A DNA stretch of 59,650 nucleotides from Parvibaculum sp. (GTDB lineage: Bacteria > Pseudomonadota > Alphaproteobacteria > Parvibaculales > Parvibaculaceae). Below are positions 8,317 to 17,536 of the stretch, one piece after another. Position 1 is the stretch's first letter; each line of letters starts with the position of its first letter. The notes below the pieces were generated by a model. The model worked only from the letters and a program-made list of their open reading frames with translations, was not told where the DNA came from and searched no databases. Made by a program: the position numbers and the translations under genes. The DNA lies in NCBI RefSeq assembly GCF_030694575.1, contig NZ_JAUYUS010000107.1, forward strand, positions 1 to 59,650, written 5' to 3'.

Positions 8317-10347
8317 TCAGGCGGATGCGCGGGCGCGCCTCAACTCCGCCTCGAGCGCCGTCGTCTCCGTCAGCGGCAGCGAGCAGGTTTCACCGGCGCA
8401 GGTGTAAGCCGTCGGTTTGCCGTCGACAGCCGTCTTGCCATGTGCCGGGTGGCCCTCCGGCAGGGCCGCGCCATCCGCCACCCGCATCAGCACGCGCGAG
8501 GGGAGAGAGACGCCGAAGGCCGCGCGCGCCAGTTCTGCCGTTTCCTCCCTTGAGCCGATCAGCACGATCTGGACCGGCTTCAGCCGTGTGTCGAGGCTCG
8601 CGATGTAACTCCCCAGCGGAAAGATGTTCTGCTGCAGCTCGCCCGCGAAGGCGTGGATGAGTTCGTCGGCGCGGGCGGCATAGTCCTGTTTCCCCGTCAT
8701 CAGCGCGAGCCTTGCCAGCACGCCGGGCATGACCCCGTTCGCGGCCGGGGTCGCGTCGTCCGCAACCGTCCGCCTACGGACGATCAGCGCGGGCGCATCG
8801 GAAGCGGTAAAGAAATAGCCGCCATTCGTCTCGTCGCGGTAATGGGCGTCGAGTTCGGCGGCGAGGCTTGCCGCCGCTTCGAGATAACTCTCCTCGCCCG
8901 TCGCCTCGTAAAGCGCCAAGGCGGCATCGGCCATGTTTGCGAGGTCGTCGGCCATGGCGGCATGCTGCAGCTTCCCCGCGCGCCAGGCATGGTGGAGCCG
9001 CCCGTCCTTCCTCATCCCGGTCATCACGAAGCGGAAGGCGGAGGCCGCCATCCCGACCCAGCCCGCCTCGCCAAAGGCCGCGCCCGCCCGCGCCAGCGCC
9101 GCGATCATCAGCCCGTTCCAGTCGGCCAGCACCTTGTCGTCGAAACCCGGATGGACGCGGAGATCGCGTTCCAGGAAGAGCCTCGCCTTCAGCGGTTCGA
9201 GTGCTGCTTCCTCTTCCGCCGTGAACGGCGCATCGGCGCGGGCGAGACGGTTCAATATGTTCGTCTCTTCCCAGTTGCCTTCGGCCGTCACGTCATAGAC
9301 CTGCTTGAACAAGGCAGCCTCGCCGGGCGTCAGCAGATTGTCGATCTCCGCTTCGGACCAGACATAGAACTTCCCCTCGACGCCTTCGCTGTCGGCATCG
9401 AGCGAAGCGGCGAAGGCGCCGCCTTCCACCGTCATTTCCCGCGCCAGCCATTCGACCGTTTCGCGGATGCGGCGCTCGTAAAGCGGTTTGCGCGTCTCCT
9501 GCCAGACCAGCGTCAGGAGGTCGATCAGCAGCGCGTTGTCGTAGAGCATCTTTTCGAAATGCGGCGCGAGCCAGATCTCGTCCACCGAGTAGCGCGCATA
9601 GCCGCCGCCCAGATGATCGTAGATGCCGCCTTCCGACATATGGTCGAGCGCTCGGGCGACAGGCGCGGCGAGATCCTCGCGCCCCGTCCGCAGATGCGCG
9701 CGCCAGAGCAGCGTCAGCAGCGGCACTTGCGGAAATTTCGGCGCGCCGCGAATGCCGCCATGCACCGGGTCCATGATCTCGCGGAGCTTCTCCGCCACCA
9801 CGATCGGCACCTGCGGCGTCGGCTCGCCCGGCCGCGCCGTCGCCGATTGTTCTTCCAGCGCCTTCACCAGCGCGGTGCGGTTCTTGTAGACCTTGGCCGG
9901 CTCCTCGCGAAAGATGCGCGCCACTTCCTCCAGCACCTGCACGAAGCCCGGCCGTCCGTAATTCGGCTCCTTCGGAAAGTATGTGCCGCCCCAGAAGGGC
10001 TCGCCCTCCGGCGTCAGAAACATGGTCAGCGGCCAGCCGCCCTGCTGCCCCAGCAGATGCAGCGCCGACATGTAGATCGCGTCGATGTCGGGCCGCTCCT
10101 CGCGGTCGACCTTGATGTTCACGAAATGCTCGTTCATCACGGCCGCGACGCCTTCATCCTCGAAGCTCTCATGCGCCATCACATGGCACCAGTGACAGGC
10201 GGCATAGCCGACCGAAAGCAGGATCGGTTTCTTCTCCCTCTTCGCGGCGTCGAGCGCGGCTTCGCCCCAGGGCCGCCAATGCACGGGATTGTCCTTGTGC
10301 TGGAGCAGATAGGGGCTGGTTTCGGCGTCGAGGAAATTTCGTGACAT
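8317..10347 (-). CDS. Thioredoxin-domain / six-hairpin protein of the YyaL-SPATA20 family
   Basis: The 676-residue protein starts [18 protein letters not shown], the near-invariant opening of this family. The thioredoxin-like domain (about residues 1-165) has the CHWCHVM motif in place of CXXC, and the rest is an alpha/alpha toroid like that of N-acylglucosamine 2-epimerases ([17 protein letters not shown]). The family is conserved from bacteria to mammals with no settled enzymatic role. Translation probably begins at ATG 10347. It is divergent from the DUF6489 gene. Confidence 0.9.
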   Translation of the reverse strand: MSRNFLDAETSPYLLQHKDNPVHWRPWGEAALDAAKREKKPILLSVGYAACHWCHVMAHESFEDEGVAAVMNEHFVNIKVDREERPDIDAIYMSALHLLGQQGGWPLTMFLTPEGEPFWGGTYFPKEPNYGRPGFVQVLEEVARIFREEPAKVYKNRTALVKALEEQSATARPGEPTPQVPIVVAEKLREIMDPVHGGIRGAPKFPQVPLLTLLWRAHLRTGREDLAAPVARALDHMSEGGIYDHLGGGYARYSVDEIWLAPHFEKMLYDNALLIDLLTLVWQETRKPLYERRIRETVEWLAREMTVEGGAFAASLDADSEGVEGKFYVWSEAEIDNLLTPGEAALFKQVYDVTAEGNWEETNILNRLARADAPFTAEEEAALEPLKARLFLERDLRVHPGFDDKVLADWNGLMIAALARAGAAFGEAGWVGMAASAFRFVMTGMRKDGRLHHAWRAGKLQHAAMADDLANMADAALALYEATGEESYLEAAASLAAELDAHYRDETNGGYFFTASDAPALIVRRRTVADDATPAANGVMPGVLARLALMTGKQDYAARADELIHAFAGELQQNIFPLGSYIASLDTRLKPVQIVLIGSREETAELARAAFGVSLPSRVLMRVADGAALPEGHPAHGKTAVDGKPTAYTCAGETCSLPLTETTALEAELRRARASA

Positions 10348-10450
10348 GGAGGCTTTCGGGCGGTTCACTTGGTTTCTGATTTGTTGGGCCAATGATTTGT
10401 TGCGGCAATGTGGGGCAATCGAGCGGCCCCGTCGAGAAAGAGATAGGGCA

Positions 10451-10735
10451 ATGAAAGTCACAATCGATGTCGAACTGACGCCGGTCGAAGCGCGGCGGCT
10501 GATGGGCCTGCCGGATCTCGAACCGATGCAGCAGCGGCTCATCGCCGAGCTCGAAAAGCGCATGGCGTCGAACATGTCCTATATCGACCCCGAACAGATC
10601 GTGAAGGCGATCATGCCGGTCGGCGCGCAGGGGCTCGAGCAGTTCCAGAATCTTCTCTGGGGCATGGCGCAGACGGCGATGGGCGGCGGCAAGAAACCGG
10701 CCGCAAAGAAAGACGCCGGGAAGAAAGAGTCCTAG
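10451..10735 (+). CDS. DUF6489 family protein
   Basis: The 94-residue cytosolic protein begins [16 protein letters not shown] and contains [11 protein letters not shown], then a Lys/Ala-rich tail ([12 protein letters not shown]). It resembles short alphaproteobacterial DUF6489 proteins of unknown function; the [10 protein letters not shown] segment looks like an amphipathic helix. It lies 26 bases upstream of mnmE on the same strand and is probably cotranscribed. Codon use is typical of the genome. Confidence 0.75.
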   Translation: MKVTIDVELTPVEARRLMGLPDLEPMQQRLIAELEKRMASNMSYIDPEQIVKAIMPVGAQGLEQFQNLLWGMAQTAMGGGKKPAAKKDAGKKES

Positions 10736-10761
10736 GCGCACAAGCAACGGATTGATTCGGT

Positions 10762-12078
10762 TTGGAAACGATTTACGCCCTGTCGACGGCAGCGGGGCGC
10801 GCCGGCATTGCCGTGCTGCGCCTGTCGGGTCCGCATGCGCGGCCCGCGCTTGAAGCCCTGACGGGAGGCAAGGCGAGTGTGCCGCGCGAGGCGATGCTTG
10901 TCCGTTTCCGCGATCCCGAAACGCAAGCGCCGCTCGATCGCGGCCTCGCGATCTTCTTCCCCGCGCCCGCCAGCTTCACCGGTGAGGATGTCGTCGAGCT
11001 TCACATTCATGGCGGCCGTGCCGTTGTCGCCGCGATGCTTCGCGCGCTCGGGCAGCTCCCCGGTCTCCGCGCCGCCAAGCCCGGCGAATTCACGCGCCGC
11101 GCCTTCGAGAACGGCAAGCTCGATCTCACCGAGGTCGAGGGCCTTGCCGATCTCATCGACGCTGAAACGGAAGCGCAGCGCGCCCAGGCGCTTCGCCAGA
11201 TGGAAGGCGCGCTCGGCCAGCTTTACGAAGGCTGGCGCGCGCGGCTGATGCGGGCGCTGGCTTACGCCGAGGCGGAAATCGATTTTCCCGATGAGGAAGT
11301 GCCGGGCGACCTGATCGCCAGGCTCGGCCCCGAGATCGCCGCGCTCGAAAGCGAGATTGGCGTGCATCTCGACGATGGCCGGCGCGGCGAGCGGTTGCGC
11401 GACGGTGTCGAAGTGGCGATCGTCGGGCCGCCCAATGCGGGCAAGTCGAGCCTCCTCAACCGGCTCGCGGGCCGCGACGCCGCCATCGTCTCGGACGAGG
11501 CGGGCACGACGCGGGACGTGCTCGAAGTCCGGCTCGACATCGGCGGCGTGCCGGTGACGCTGGCCGATACGGCGGGGCTTCGCGAGGCGGCGGGCGCCAT
11601 CGAGCAGGAAGGCGTGCGCCGCGCGCTTGCCCGCGCCGAGGCGGCCGACCTCCGCATCGTCATGGTCGCGCCTGGCGCCGCCGGCATCGGCGATGGTTTC
11701 GCGCTGGCCCGGCCGGACGATCTCCGCGTTCTCAACAAGGTCGATCTCGGCGCCGCCGTGCCCGCCGGCGTCATCGGCATTTCGGCGCTGACGGGGCAGG
11801 GGATCGACGCGCTGGAAGCGGCACTGGCGGCGCGCGTCGGCTCGGCCTATGAGGCCCGCGAACATCCCGTCATCACGCGAGCCCGCCACCGCGAAGGCTT
11901 GGGCGACTGCGCCGCCTCGCTCGCCCGCGCCGGGGCCGCGCTCAAGGCCGGACGCGACGCCGAGCTCGTCGCCGAAGACCTCCGCCTCGCCGCCCGGGCG
12001 CTCGGCCGCCTCACCGGCCGCGTCGATGTCGAAGACCTGCTCGACGTCATCTTTCGCGACTTCTGCATCGGGAAATAA
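10762..12078 (+). CDS. mnmE: tRNA modification GTPase MnmE (TrmE)
   Basis: The 438-residue protein has the N-terminal tetrahydrofolate-binding domain (ETIYALSTA, then GEFTRRAFENGKLDLTEVE), a helical domain and an inserted Ras-like G domain: G1 GPPNAGKS at 222-229, GTTRD, DTAG and NKVD. The C-terminal FCIGK supplies the conserved cysteine (residue 435). With MnmG it installs the (carboxymethyl)aminomethyl group on wobble U34 of certain tRNAs. The start appears to be TTG at 10762, because no in-frame ATG or GTG precedes the conserved ETIYA. It heads the mnmE-mnmG-rsmG-parAB locus. Confidence 0.96.
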   Translation: METIYALSTAAGRAGIAVLRLSGPHARPALEALTGGKASVPREAMLVRFRDPETQAPLDRGLAIFFPAPASFTGEDVVELHIHGGRAVVAAMLRALGQLPGLRAAKPGEFTRRAFENGKLDLTEVEGLADLIDAETEAQRAQALRQMEGALGQLYEGWRARLMRALAYAEAEIDFPDEEVPGDLIARLGPEIAALESEIGVHLDDGRRGERLRDGVEVAIVGPPNAGKSSLLNRLAGRDAAIVSDEAGTTRDVLEVRLDIGGVPVTLADTAGLREAAGAIEQEGVRRALARAEAADLRIVMVAPGAAGIGDGFALARPDDLRVLNKVDLGAAVPAGVIGISALTGQGIDALEAALAARVGSAYEAREHPVITRARHREGLGDCAASLARAGAALKAGRDAELVAEDLRLAARALGRLTGRVDVEDLLDVIFRDFCIGK

Positions 12079-12105
12079 GAAGCAGACAGCGCTGCCCCCA
12101 CCTAT

Positions 12106-12215
12106 CGTCTTTGCCGGGCTTGACCCGGCAATCCAGTAGCCGCGCAGCGGCGTCCCCTTCGTAATGACTTTTCCGCCTGCCGCTCTGGCCCCCCGGGTCA
12201 AGCCCGGGGTGACGA
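12106..12215. repeat. Intergenic palindromic repeat between mnmE and mnmG
   Basis: CCGGGCTTGACCCGG at 12114-12128 is the exact reverse complement of the 15 bases at 12193-12207, with flanking CGTC…TTGCC and GGTGACG pieces. About 65 bp lie between the arms. The arrangement resembles the multi-copy 'GCCGGGCTTGACCCGGC' intergenic elements common in alphaproteobacterial genomes. It occupies the first part of the 375-bp gap before mnmG. A transcript-end role for mnmE is possible. Confidence 0.7.
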
Positions 12216-12250
12216 TTATTTGGATGAGGCGCCGGGTTGGCTGCACCCCC

Positions 12251-12266
12251 TGTTTCACGTGAAACA
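12251..12266. promoter_or_regulatory. parS: parS centromere site (perfect)
   Basis: TGTTTCACGTGAAACA is the full 16-bp palindromic ParB-binding consensus. It lies in the gap upstream of mnmG, about 4 kb from parB. ParB loads here and slides on DNA as a CTP clamp to organise origin segregation. Confidence 0.95.
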
Positions 12267-12453
12267 TGAGGAGTATGGAGAATCCGATTCCCTGCCAATG
12301 GCTTGCGCGAGAATCCTCAAGCAGGTGGAATCCTCATTCTCCTTTGTGGATAAAGTTTTTGACGCGGAGGCCGTCAGCGACTATTGCTCTCGCAACACCT
12401 GACGCGAATCCGTTGCTACGGGCACAGGCACTTTTCTTCCAGTTGGTTTTTCC

Positions 12454-14310
12454 ATGACGCGCGACTTCGATGTGATCGTGATCGGCGGCGGCCATGCGGG
12501 CTGCGAGGCGGCGTCGGCTGCCGCGCGGGCCGGTGCGCGTACCGCCCTCGTCACGCACAAGCTCGCGACCATCGGCGAGATGTCCTGCAACCCGGCCATT
12601 GGCGGTCTCGGCAAGGGTCATCTGGTGCGCGAGGTCGATGCGCTGGACGGGCTGATGGGCCGGGTCGCCGATCAGGCGGGCATCCAGTTCCGCCTGCTCA
12701 ACCGGCGCAAGGGCCCTGCCGTGCGCGGGCCCCGCGCCCAGGCCGACCGCAAGCTCTATCGCGCCGCCATGCAGGAGGCGATCCTCAACCACCGCAATCT
12801 CGAGGTGATCGAGGGCGGCGTCTCCGATCTCATCGTCGAGGACGGCCATGTCGCCGGTGTCGTCACGGAGGATGGCCGCCAGTTCCGCTCGCGCCGCGTC
12901 GTCCTCACCACGGGTACGTTTCTGCGCGGAGTGATTCATCTTGGCACACAGCGCATTCCCGCGGGCCGGGTAGGGGAAGCCCCCGCGCTCGGCCTGTCCG
13001 ACCGGCTCTACGGTCTCGGCTTCCAGCTCGGCCGGCTGAAGACGGGGACGCCGCCGCGCCTCGCGGGCGACAGCATCGACTGGGGCTCGCTCGAAGTGCA
13101 GCCGGGCGACAATCCGCCCGTGCCCTTCTCCTTCCTGACGGCGGAAATCACGACGCGACAGGTGCCCTGCCATATCACCCGCACCACGGCGGCCGGTCAC
13201 CGGATCATCGAGGACAATCTCCATGTCTCGCCGGTCTATTCCGGTCAGATCGAAGGCGTCGGTCCGCGCTACTGCCCTTCCATCGAGGACAAGGTGGTCC
13301 GCTTCAAGGAGCGCGACAGCCACCAGATATTCCTTGAGCCGGAAGGGCTCGACGACGACACGATCTATCCGAACGGTATTTCCACGGCGCTCCCGGAGGA
13401 GGTGCAGCTTGCCTTCCTCAAGACCATCCCCGGCCTCGAGAATGTCGTCATGCGCCGCGCCGGCTATGCCATCGAGTACGACTATATCGACCCGCGCGAA
13501 CTCCGCCCGACGCTGGAGACGAAGCGGCTTGGCGGACTCTACCTCGCCGGCCAGATCAACGGCACCACGGGCTACGAGGAAGCCGCGGCTCAAGGCCTGA
13601 TCGCCGGTCTCAACGCGGCGCTGGCGGAGCGGGGGGCCGATCCCTTCATCCTCGACCGGGCGCAGGCCTATATGGGCGTGATGGTGGATGATCTCATCAC
13701 CCGCGGCGTCAGCGAGCCCTATCGCATGTTCACCTCGCGGGCCGAGTACCGGCTGACGCTCAGGGCCGACAATGCCGACCAGCGTTTGACGGCGGCGGGC
13801 ATTGGCGCGGGCGTGGTGGGCGAGGCGCGGGCTGTGGCCTATGAGGCCAAGGCGAGGGCGCTGGAGGCCGCGCGGGTGCTTTGCGATGGTCTGCGGCTCA
13901 GCCCGACGGAGCTCGTGAGGCGCGGTCTCAAGGTCAACCAGGACGGGGTGGCCCGCACGGCCATGGATTTGCTTGCCTACCCGGATGTCGATGCCGGGGT
14001 GCTGGCAGGCGTCTGGCCGGAACTCGCCGCTCTGGAGCCCGAGATTGCCGAGCAGATGGGGATCGAAGCGCAGTATGCCGGCTATCTCGACCGGCAGGAT
14101 GCCGATATCAGGGCGTTCCGCCGCGATGAGGGCCTGCGGCTGCCGGCGGAGATCGACTATGCCTCGGTGCTCGGCCTTTCCCATGAGGTCCGGCAGAAGC
14201 TTGCCAAGGCCCGTCCGGCCACGCTGGGGCAGGCGGCGAGGGTGGATGGCGTCACGCCGGCAGCCCTCACGACCTTAATGATTCACGTGAAACAAAAGCG
14301 CAGTGCTTGA
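12454..14310 (+). CDS. mnmG: tRNA uridine-5-carboxymethylaminomethyl modification enzyme MnmG (GidA)
   Basis: The 618-residue FAD enzyme has the dinucleotide fold GGGHAG at residues 11-16, the [14 protein letters not shown] block, [11 protein letters not shown], and the C-terminal helical domain ending near [11 protein letters not shown], which docks MnmE. It forms the heterotetramer with MnmE that modifies U34 of tRNAs. The ATG at 12454 is preceded by a weak, AT-containing leader; 188 bases separate it from parS. A second parS-like site lies inside the last codons of the gene. Confidence 0.97.
   Translation: MTRDFDVIVIGGGHAGCEAASAAARAGARTALVTHKLATIGEMSCNPAIGGLGKGHLVREVDALDGLMGRVADQAGIQFRLLNRRKGPAVRGPRAQADRKLYRAAMQEAILNHRNLEVIEGGVSDLIVEDGHVAGVVTEDGRQFRSRRVVLTTGTFLRGVIHLGTQRIPAGRVGEAPALGLSDRLYGLGFQLGRLKTGTPPRLAGDSIDWGSLEVQPGDNPPVPFSFLTAEITTRQVPCHITRTTAAGHRIIEDNLHVSPVYSGQIEGVGPRYCPSIEDKVVRFKERDSHQIFLEPEGLDDDTIYPNGISTALPEEVQLAFLKTIPGLENVVMRRAGYAIEYDYIDPRELRPTLETKRLGGLYLAGQINGTTGYEEAAAQGLIAGLNAALAERGADPFILDRAQAYMGVMVDDLITRGVSEPYRMFTSRAEYRLTLRADNADQRLTAAGIGAGVVGEARAVAYEAKARALEAARVLCDGLRLSPTELVRRGLKVNQDGVARTAMDLLAYPDVDAGVLAGVWPELAALEPEIAEQMGIEAQYAGYLDRQDADIRAFRRDEGLRLPAEIDYASVLGLSHEVRQKLAKARPATLGQAARVDGVTPAALTTLMIHVKQKRSA
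14279..14294. promoter_or_regulatory. parS: parS-like site, one mismatch
   Basis: TGATTCACGTGAAACA differs from the perfect parS at one base (A for T at the third position). It overlaps the end of mnmG, where it encodes part of the IHVKQ tail. Confidence 0.85.
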
Positions 14311-14325
14311 GGCACTATAGCTGGT

Positions 14326-15003
14326 ATGACCCAACATATAGTGTCCGGTGGCCCCCAAGTCGTTGATGCGGAATCCTTTTCCGCCCTGACGAATGTTTCA
14401 CGTGAAACACTGGACCGGCTCCTCACCTATGAGGCGCTGCTGCGGAAGTGGCAGAAATCCATCAATCTCGTCTCGGCGGCCACTCTGCCGGAGCTTTGGC
14501 GCCGCCATATGCTCGATTCCGCCCAGCTTGCCGGGCTCGCGCCCGAAAGCGCCCGGCGCTGGATCGACCTCGGCAGCGGCGGCGGCTTCCCGGGCCTCGT
14601 CATCGCCATCCTGCTGAGGGAGCGGCCCGGCTTTCATATGCATCTGGTGGAGAGCGACCAGCGGAAATGCGTCTTTCTGCGGGAGGTCGCCCGCGTCACG
14701 GACGCGCCCGTGACGGTCCATGCCGCCCGGATCGAGACCTTTGCGGAAGGGGTCGAGCCGGCCGATGTCGTCTCCGCCCGCGCCCTGGCGCCGCTCGACC
14801 GGCTGTTCGGCTGGGCCGCGCCCCTGTTCGGGCCGGACACGATTGGCCTGTTTTTGAAGGGGCAGGGCGTCCAGGACGAATTGACCTTGGCCCGGGAAAG
14901 TTGGATATTCGATGCAGAACTTTCCCCCAGCCAGTCGGACCCCCAGGGTTCCGTGCTGAAGGTTAGAGGCCTGCATGGACCAGATGGAAAATCCCGCGCC
15001 TGA
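14326..15003 (+). CDS. rsmG: 16S rRNA (guanine527-N7)-methyltransferase RsmG (GidB)
   Basis: The 225-residue Rossmann methyltransferase has the SAM-binding IDLGSGGGFPG at residues 80-90, KWQKSINLVSA upstream of it, and SARALAPL later. It methylates N7 of G527 in 16S rRNA; loss gives low-level streptomycin resistance in many bacteria. The NVSRETL segment (residues 23-29) is encoded by a perfect parS site. The start ATG at 14326 is 15 bases after mnmG. The 3' end overlaps parA by 29 bases. Confidence 0.95.
   Translation: MTQHIVSGGPQVVDAESFSALTNVSRETLDRLLTYEALLRKWQKSINLVSAATLPELWRRHMLDSAQLAGLAPESARRWIDLGSGGGFPGLVIAILLRERPGFHMHLVESDQRKCVFLREVARVTDAPVTVHAARIETFAEGVEPADVVSARALAPLDRLFGWAAPLFGPDTIGLFLKGQGVQDELTLARESWIFDAELSPSQSDPQGSVLKVRGLHGPDGKSRA
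14394..14409. promoter_or_regulatory. parS: parS centromere site within rsmG (perfect)
   Basis: TGTTTCACGTGAAACA, the exact palindromic consensus, lies inside rsmG and encodes VSRET. With the sites at 12251 and 14279 it forms a cluster about 2 to 4 kb upstream of parB. Confidence 0.95.
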
Positions 15004-15937
15004 AAGCGACCCTATCGCCAAGGCATTGACGGCGGCCACCGGCAATGAAACGCCGCGTCCCGCCAGCACTACCTCGGGACTACTTGCTCCGTCCACGGAT
15101 CGTCCGCGCATCCTCGTCGTCGCCAACCAGAAAGGCGGCGTCGGCAAGACCACCACGGCCATCAATCTCGGTACGGCGCTGGCTGCCGTCGGCGAGCGCG
15201 TGCTGATCGTCGATCTCGATCCGCAAGGCAATGCCAGCACCGGCCTCGGCATCGGCCGCGCCGAGCGCAAGGTCTCCGCTTACGATGTGCTGATCGGCGC
15301 CGCGCTCATCGAAGATGCGGTCGTGCCGACAAAAGTCCCCGGCCTCGATATTGTTCCGTCCACGATGGATCTGCTCGGCGCCGAACTCGAACTCGCTTCG
15401 GTGCCGCGCCGCTCGCATCGCCTGCGCGACGCGCTGGCGCGGATGCCGCGCAACGGCAAGCAGCGCGAGACGAGCGAAGCCGAAGCGCAGATGACCATGC
15501 GGTCCTACTCCTATCTGCTGATCGATTGCCCACCCTCGCTGAACCTGCTCACCATCAATGCGATGACGGCGGCGGATGCGATCCTGGTGCCGCTGCAATG
15601 TGAGTTCTTCGCGCTGGAAGGGTTGAGCCAGTTGCTCCGCACGGTCGAGCGCGTCAAGACCAGCCTCAATCCGCGGCTCGAAATTCAGGGCATCGTGCTC
15701 ACCATGTTCGATCAGCGCAACAAGCTGTCGGACCAGGTGGCGTCCGACGTGCGCACCCATCTCGGCGACAAGGTCTACCGCACGGTGATCCCGCGCAACG
15801 TCCGCATCTCGGAAGCGCCGTCCTATGGCAAGCCGGCGCTGGTCTATGACCATCGCTGCGCGGGCAGCAAAGCCTATATGAAGCTGGCGGCGGAGATGAT
15901 CCAGCGCGAGCGGGCGCTGCGCCGGACCGCCGCCTGA
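14975..15937 (+). CDS. parA: Chromosome partitioning ATPase ParA (Soj)
   Basis: The 320-residue MinD/ParA-type ATPase has a deviant Walker A KGGVGKTT at 53-60, Walker A' DLDPQGNASTGLG, and Walker B LLIDCPPSL. It binds DNA nonspecifically as an ATP dimer and is released by ParB, pulling the origin region. An N-terminal extension of about 45 residues precedes the ATPase fold. There are two candidate starts, ATG 14975 and ATG 14984; both overlap the 3' end of rsmG, suggesting coupled translation. An insert after DALARMP (QRETSEAEAQ region) is typical of alphaproteobacterial ParA. Confidence 0.96.
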   Translation: MDQMENPAPESDPIAKALTAATGNETPRPASTTSGLLAPSTDRPRILVVANQKGGVGKTTTAINLGTALAAVGERVLIVDLDPQGNASTGLGIGRAERKVSAYDVLIGAALIEDAVVPTKVPGLDIVPSTMDLLGAELELASVPRRSHRLRDALARMPRNGKQRETSEAEAQMTMRSYSYLLIDCPPSLNLLTINAMTAADAILVPLQCEFFALEGLSQLLRTVERVKTSLNPRLEIQGIVLTMFDQRNKLSDQVASDVRTHLGDKVYRTVIPRNVRISEAPSYGKPALVYDHRCAGSKAYMKLAAEMIQRERALRRTAA

Positions 15938-16171
15938 GGGTTTTGAAATCCGGCGGCGAAAGCGACCTTAAGAACGCCGGTTAACAGATTGAAATGATTC
16001 GGATTAGTGGCCATACCCGGTAGTGATTATGGCAAGTGCGTCAACCAAAAGTCTCCGCTTTCATAGAGATTCTGGAAAGTAGTGCCTCGCATATCGGCCC
16101 TACCACATATAGAAGCAGCGCTGTTCCGGCCGCCGGAAAGCGGCAAGGAAAAGACAAGGAAAAAGGAAGTC

Positions 16172-17089
16172 ATGGCAATGGTAGAGGAAACTCCGAGCCG
16201 GCTTGGACGCGGTCTCGCGGCGCTGATCGGCGACGACACGGCTTTCTCCCTCGGCGACCGCGAGACGCAGGCGCCGCGCGGCGTCCGTGAAGTCCCGATC
16301 GAATTCCTGCGCGCCAATCCGTTCCAGCCGCGCCATACGTTCCGCACCGAGGATCTCGACGACCTCGCGAACTCGATCCGCGAGAAGGGCATCCTGCAGC
16401 CCATCGTCGTCCGGCCGCTCGGCGACAACAGCTTCGAGATCGTCGCGGGCGAACGCCGCTGGCGCGCCGCGCAGCTTGCGCAGCTCCACCAGGTGCCGGT
16501 GATCGTCAAGGAACTGACGGATGCCGAGTCGCTCGAAATCGCGATCATCGAAAATGTGCAGCGCGCCGATCTCAACGCCGTCGAAGAGGCCGCCGGTTAC
16601 GAGCGCCTGATGCAGCAGTTCCATTACACGCAGGAACAGCTCTCGAAGATGATCGGCAAGAGCCGGTCCCATGTCGCCAACACGCTCCGCCTGCTCGCCC
16701 TGCCGCAGGGCGTCCGCTCGCTGATCGAGGAGGGCAAGCTCTCCGCCGGTCAGGCCCGTCCGCTGATCGGCCATGACGACGCCGAGAGCTTCGCGCGCGA
16801 GATCGTCGCCAAGGGGTTGTCCGCGCGCGAGGCCGAGGCGCTGACCCGCAAGCCGGATGCCGGCGGTCCGGCCGCCTCCTCCACCAAGCCCAAGGCGCTG
16901 CCGAAAGCGGAGAAGGATGCCGACACGCTGGCGCTGGAGAAAAACATCTCCGACCAGCTCGGCCTCAAGGTCGAGATCTCGTTCTCGGGCGACAAGGGCG
17001 GCGAGGTCAGGATCGCCTACAAGACCCTCGAACAGCTCGACGAAATCTGCCGCCGCCTCGCCGGCCGCACCGCCCAGAAGATGACCTGA
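16172..17089 (+). CDS. parB: Chromosome partitioning protein ParB (Spo0J)
   Basis: The 305-residue CTPase/DNA-binding clamp shows the N-terminal LGRGLAALIGD (ParA-contacting), IEFLRANPFQPR, the CTP-binding GERRWR at 93-98, the HTH TQEQLSKMIGKSRSHVANTL near 155-175, and a C-terminal dimerisation domain. The start ATG 16172 has AAGGAAG upstream; a longer frame into the gap lacks homology. A 234-bp gap separates it from parA, which may hold a separate promoter. The targets are the parS sites at 12251, 14279 and 14394. Confidence 0.96.
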   Translation: MAMVEETPSRLGRGLAALIGDDTAFSLGDRETQAPRGVREVPIEFLRANPFQPRHTFRTEDLDDLANSIREKGILQPIVVRPLGDNSFEIVAGERRWRAAQLAQLHQVPVIVKELTDAESLEIAIIENVQRADLNAVEEAAGYERLMQQFHYTQEQLSKMIGKSRSHVANTLRLLALPQGVRSLIEEGKLSAGQARPLIGHDDAESFAREIVAKGLSAREAEALTRKPDAGGPAASSTKPKALPKAEKDADTLALEKNISDQLGLKVEISFSGDKGGEVRIAYKTLEQLDEICRRLAGRTAQKMT

Positions 17090-17127
17090 GTAAACTTTCC
17101 GGGTACGGAGGAGTCTGTCCGTCCTTC

Positions 17128-17297
17128 CTTCCCACCCTCCCCCTGTGGGAGGGTCAAACGGCTGCAAGCCGTTTGGGGAGGGGTTCTCCGTTTTCGACAA
17201 AGGGAGGACTTCCGGTTATGCGCCGCTTTCTCCCGCTTACCCCTCCCCGAAATTCGCTGCGCAAATTTCGACCCTCCCACAGGGGGAGGGTGGGAAG
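17128..17297. repeat. Large nested palindromic element downstream of parB
   Basis: A 28-base arm at 17128-17155 is exactly inverted at 17270-17297. Nested inside are GGGGAGGGGT (17175-17184) and its complement at 17239-17248, a stem AAACGGC/GCCGTTT (17156-17174) and CGAAATT/AATTTCG (17248-17270). The whole 170-bp segment can fold into a branched cruciform. It fills much of the 447-bp gap between the convergent parB and holA genes. It resembles a dispersed alphaproteobacterial intergenic element; it could end both transcripts. The remaining part of the gap (17298-17536) shows no gene. Confidence 0.75.
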
Positions 17298-17536
17298 AAG
17301 AAAGCGGGGAGAAATTCCGTTCCCCCTTATCCCCTCTGTCACCCATCCGCATCGCCGCGCTGTGACAAAAGAAATCCCCGCTGTGGCCGGAATGCCGTTG
17401 CAGAGTTGCACGGGGGTGTGGCGCGGCAGCACGAGCAGACCGCGCGAGGGCAGGGCGCATGCCCGCGAAACGCCCCATGACATTTTCATGACAGTTCGAT
17501 GACAGAAGGGTGTTTTGAGGTATCCCGATACCCCAA

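Noticed and set aside
12334-14184. Long open frame on the minus strand opposite mnmG
   Set aside because: It is antisense to a gene with full family motifs and shows the Arg/His-rich composition typical of frames opposite GC-rich genes.
17128-17297. CRISPR array
   Set aside because: The repeats are inverted and nested, not regularly spaced direct repeats.
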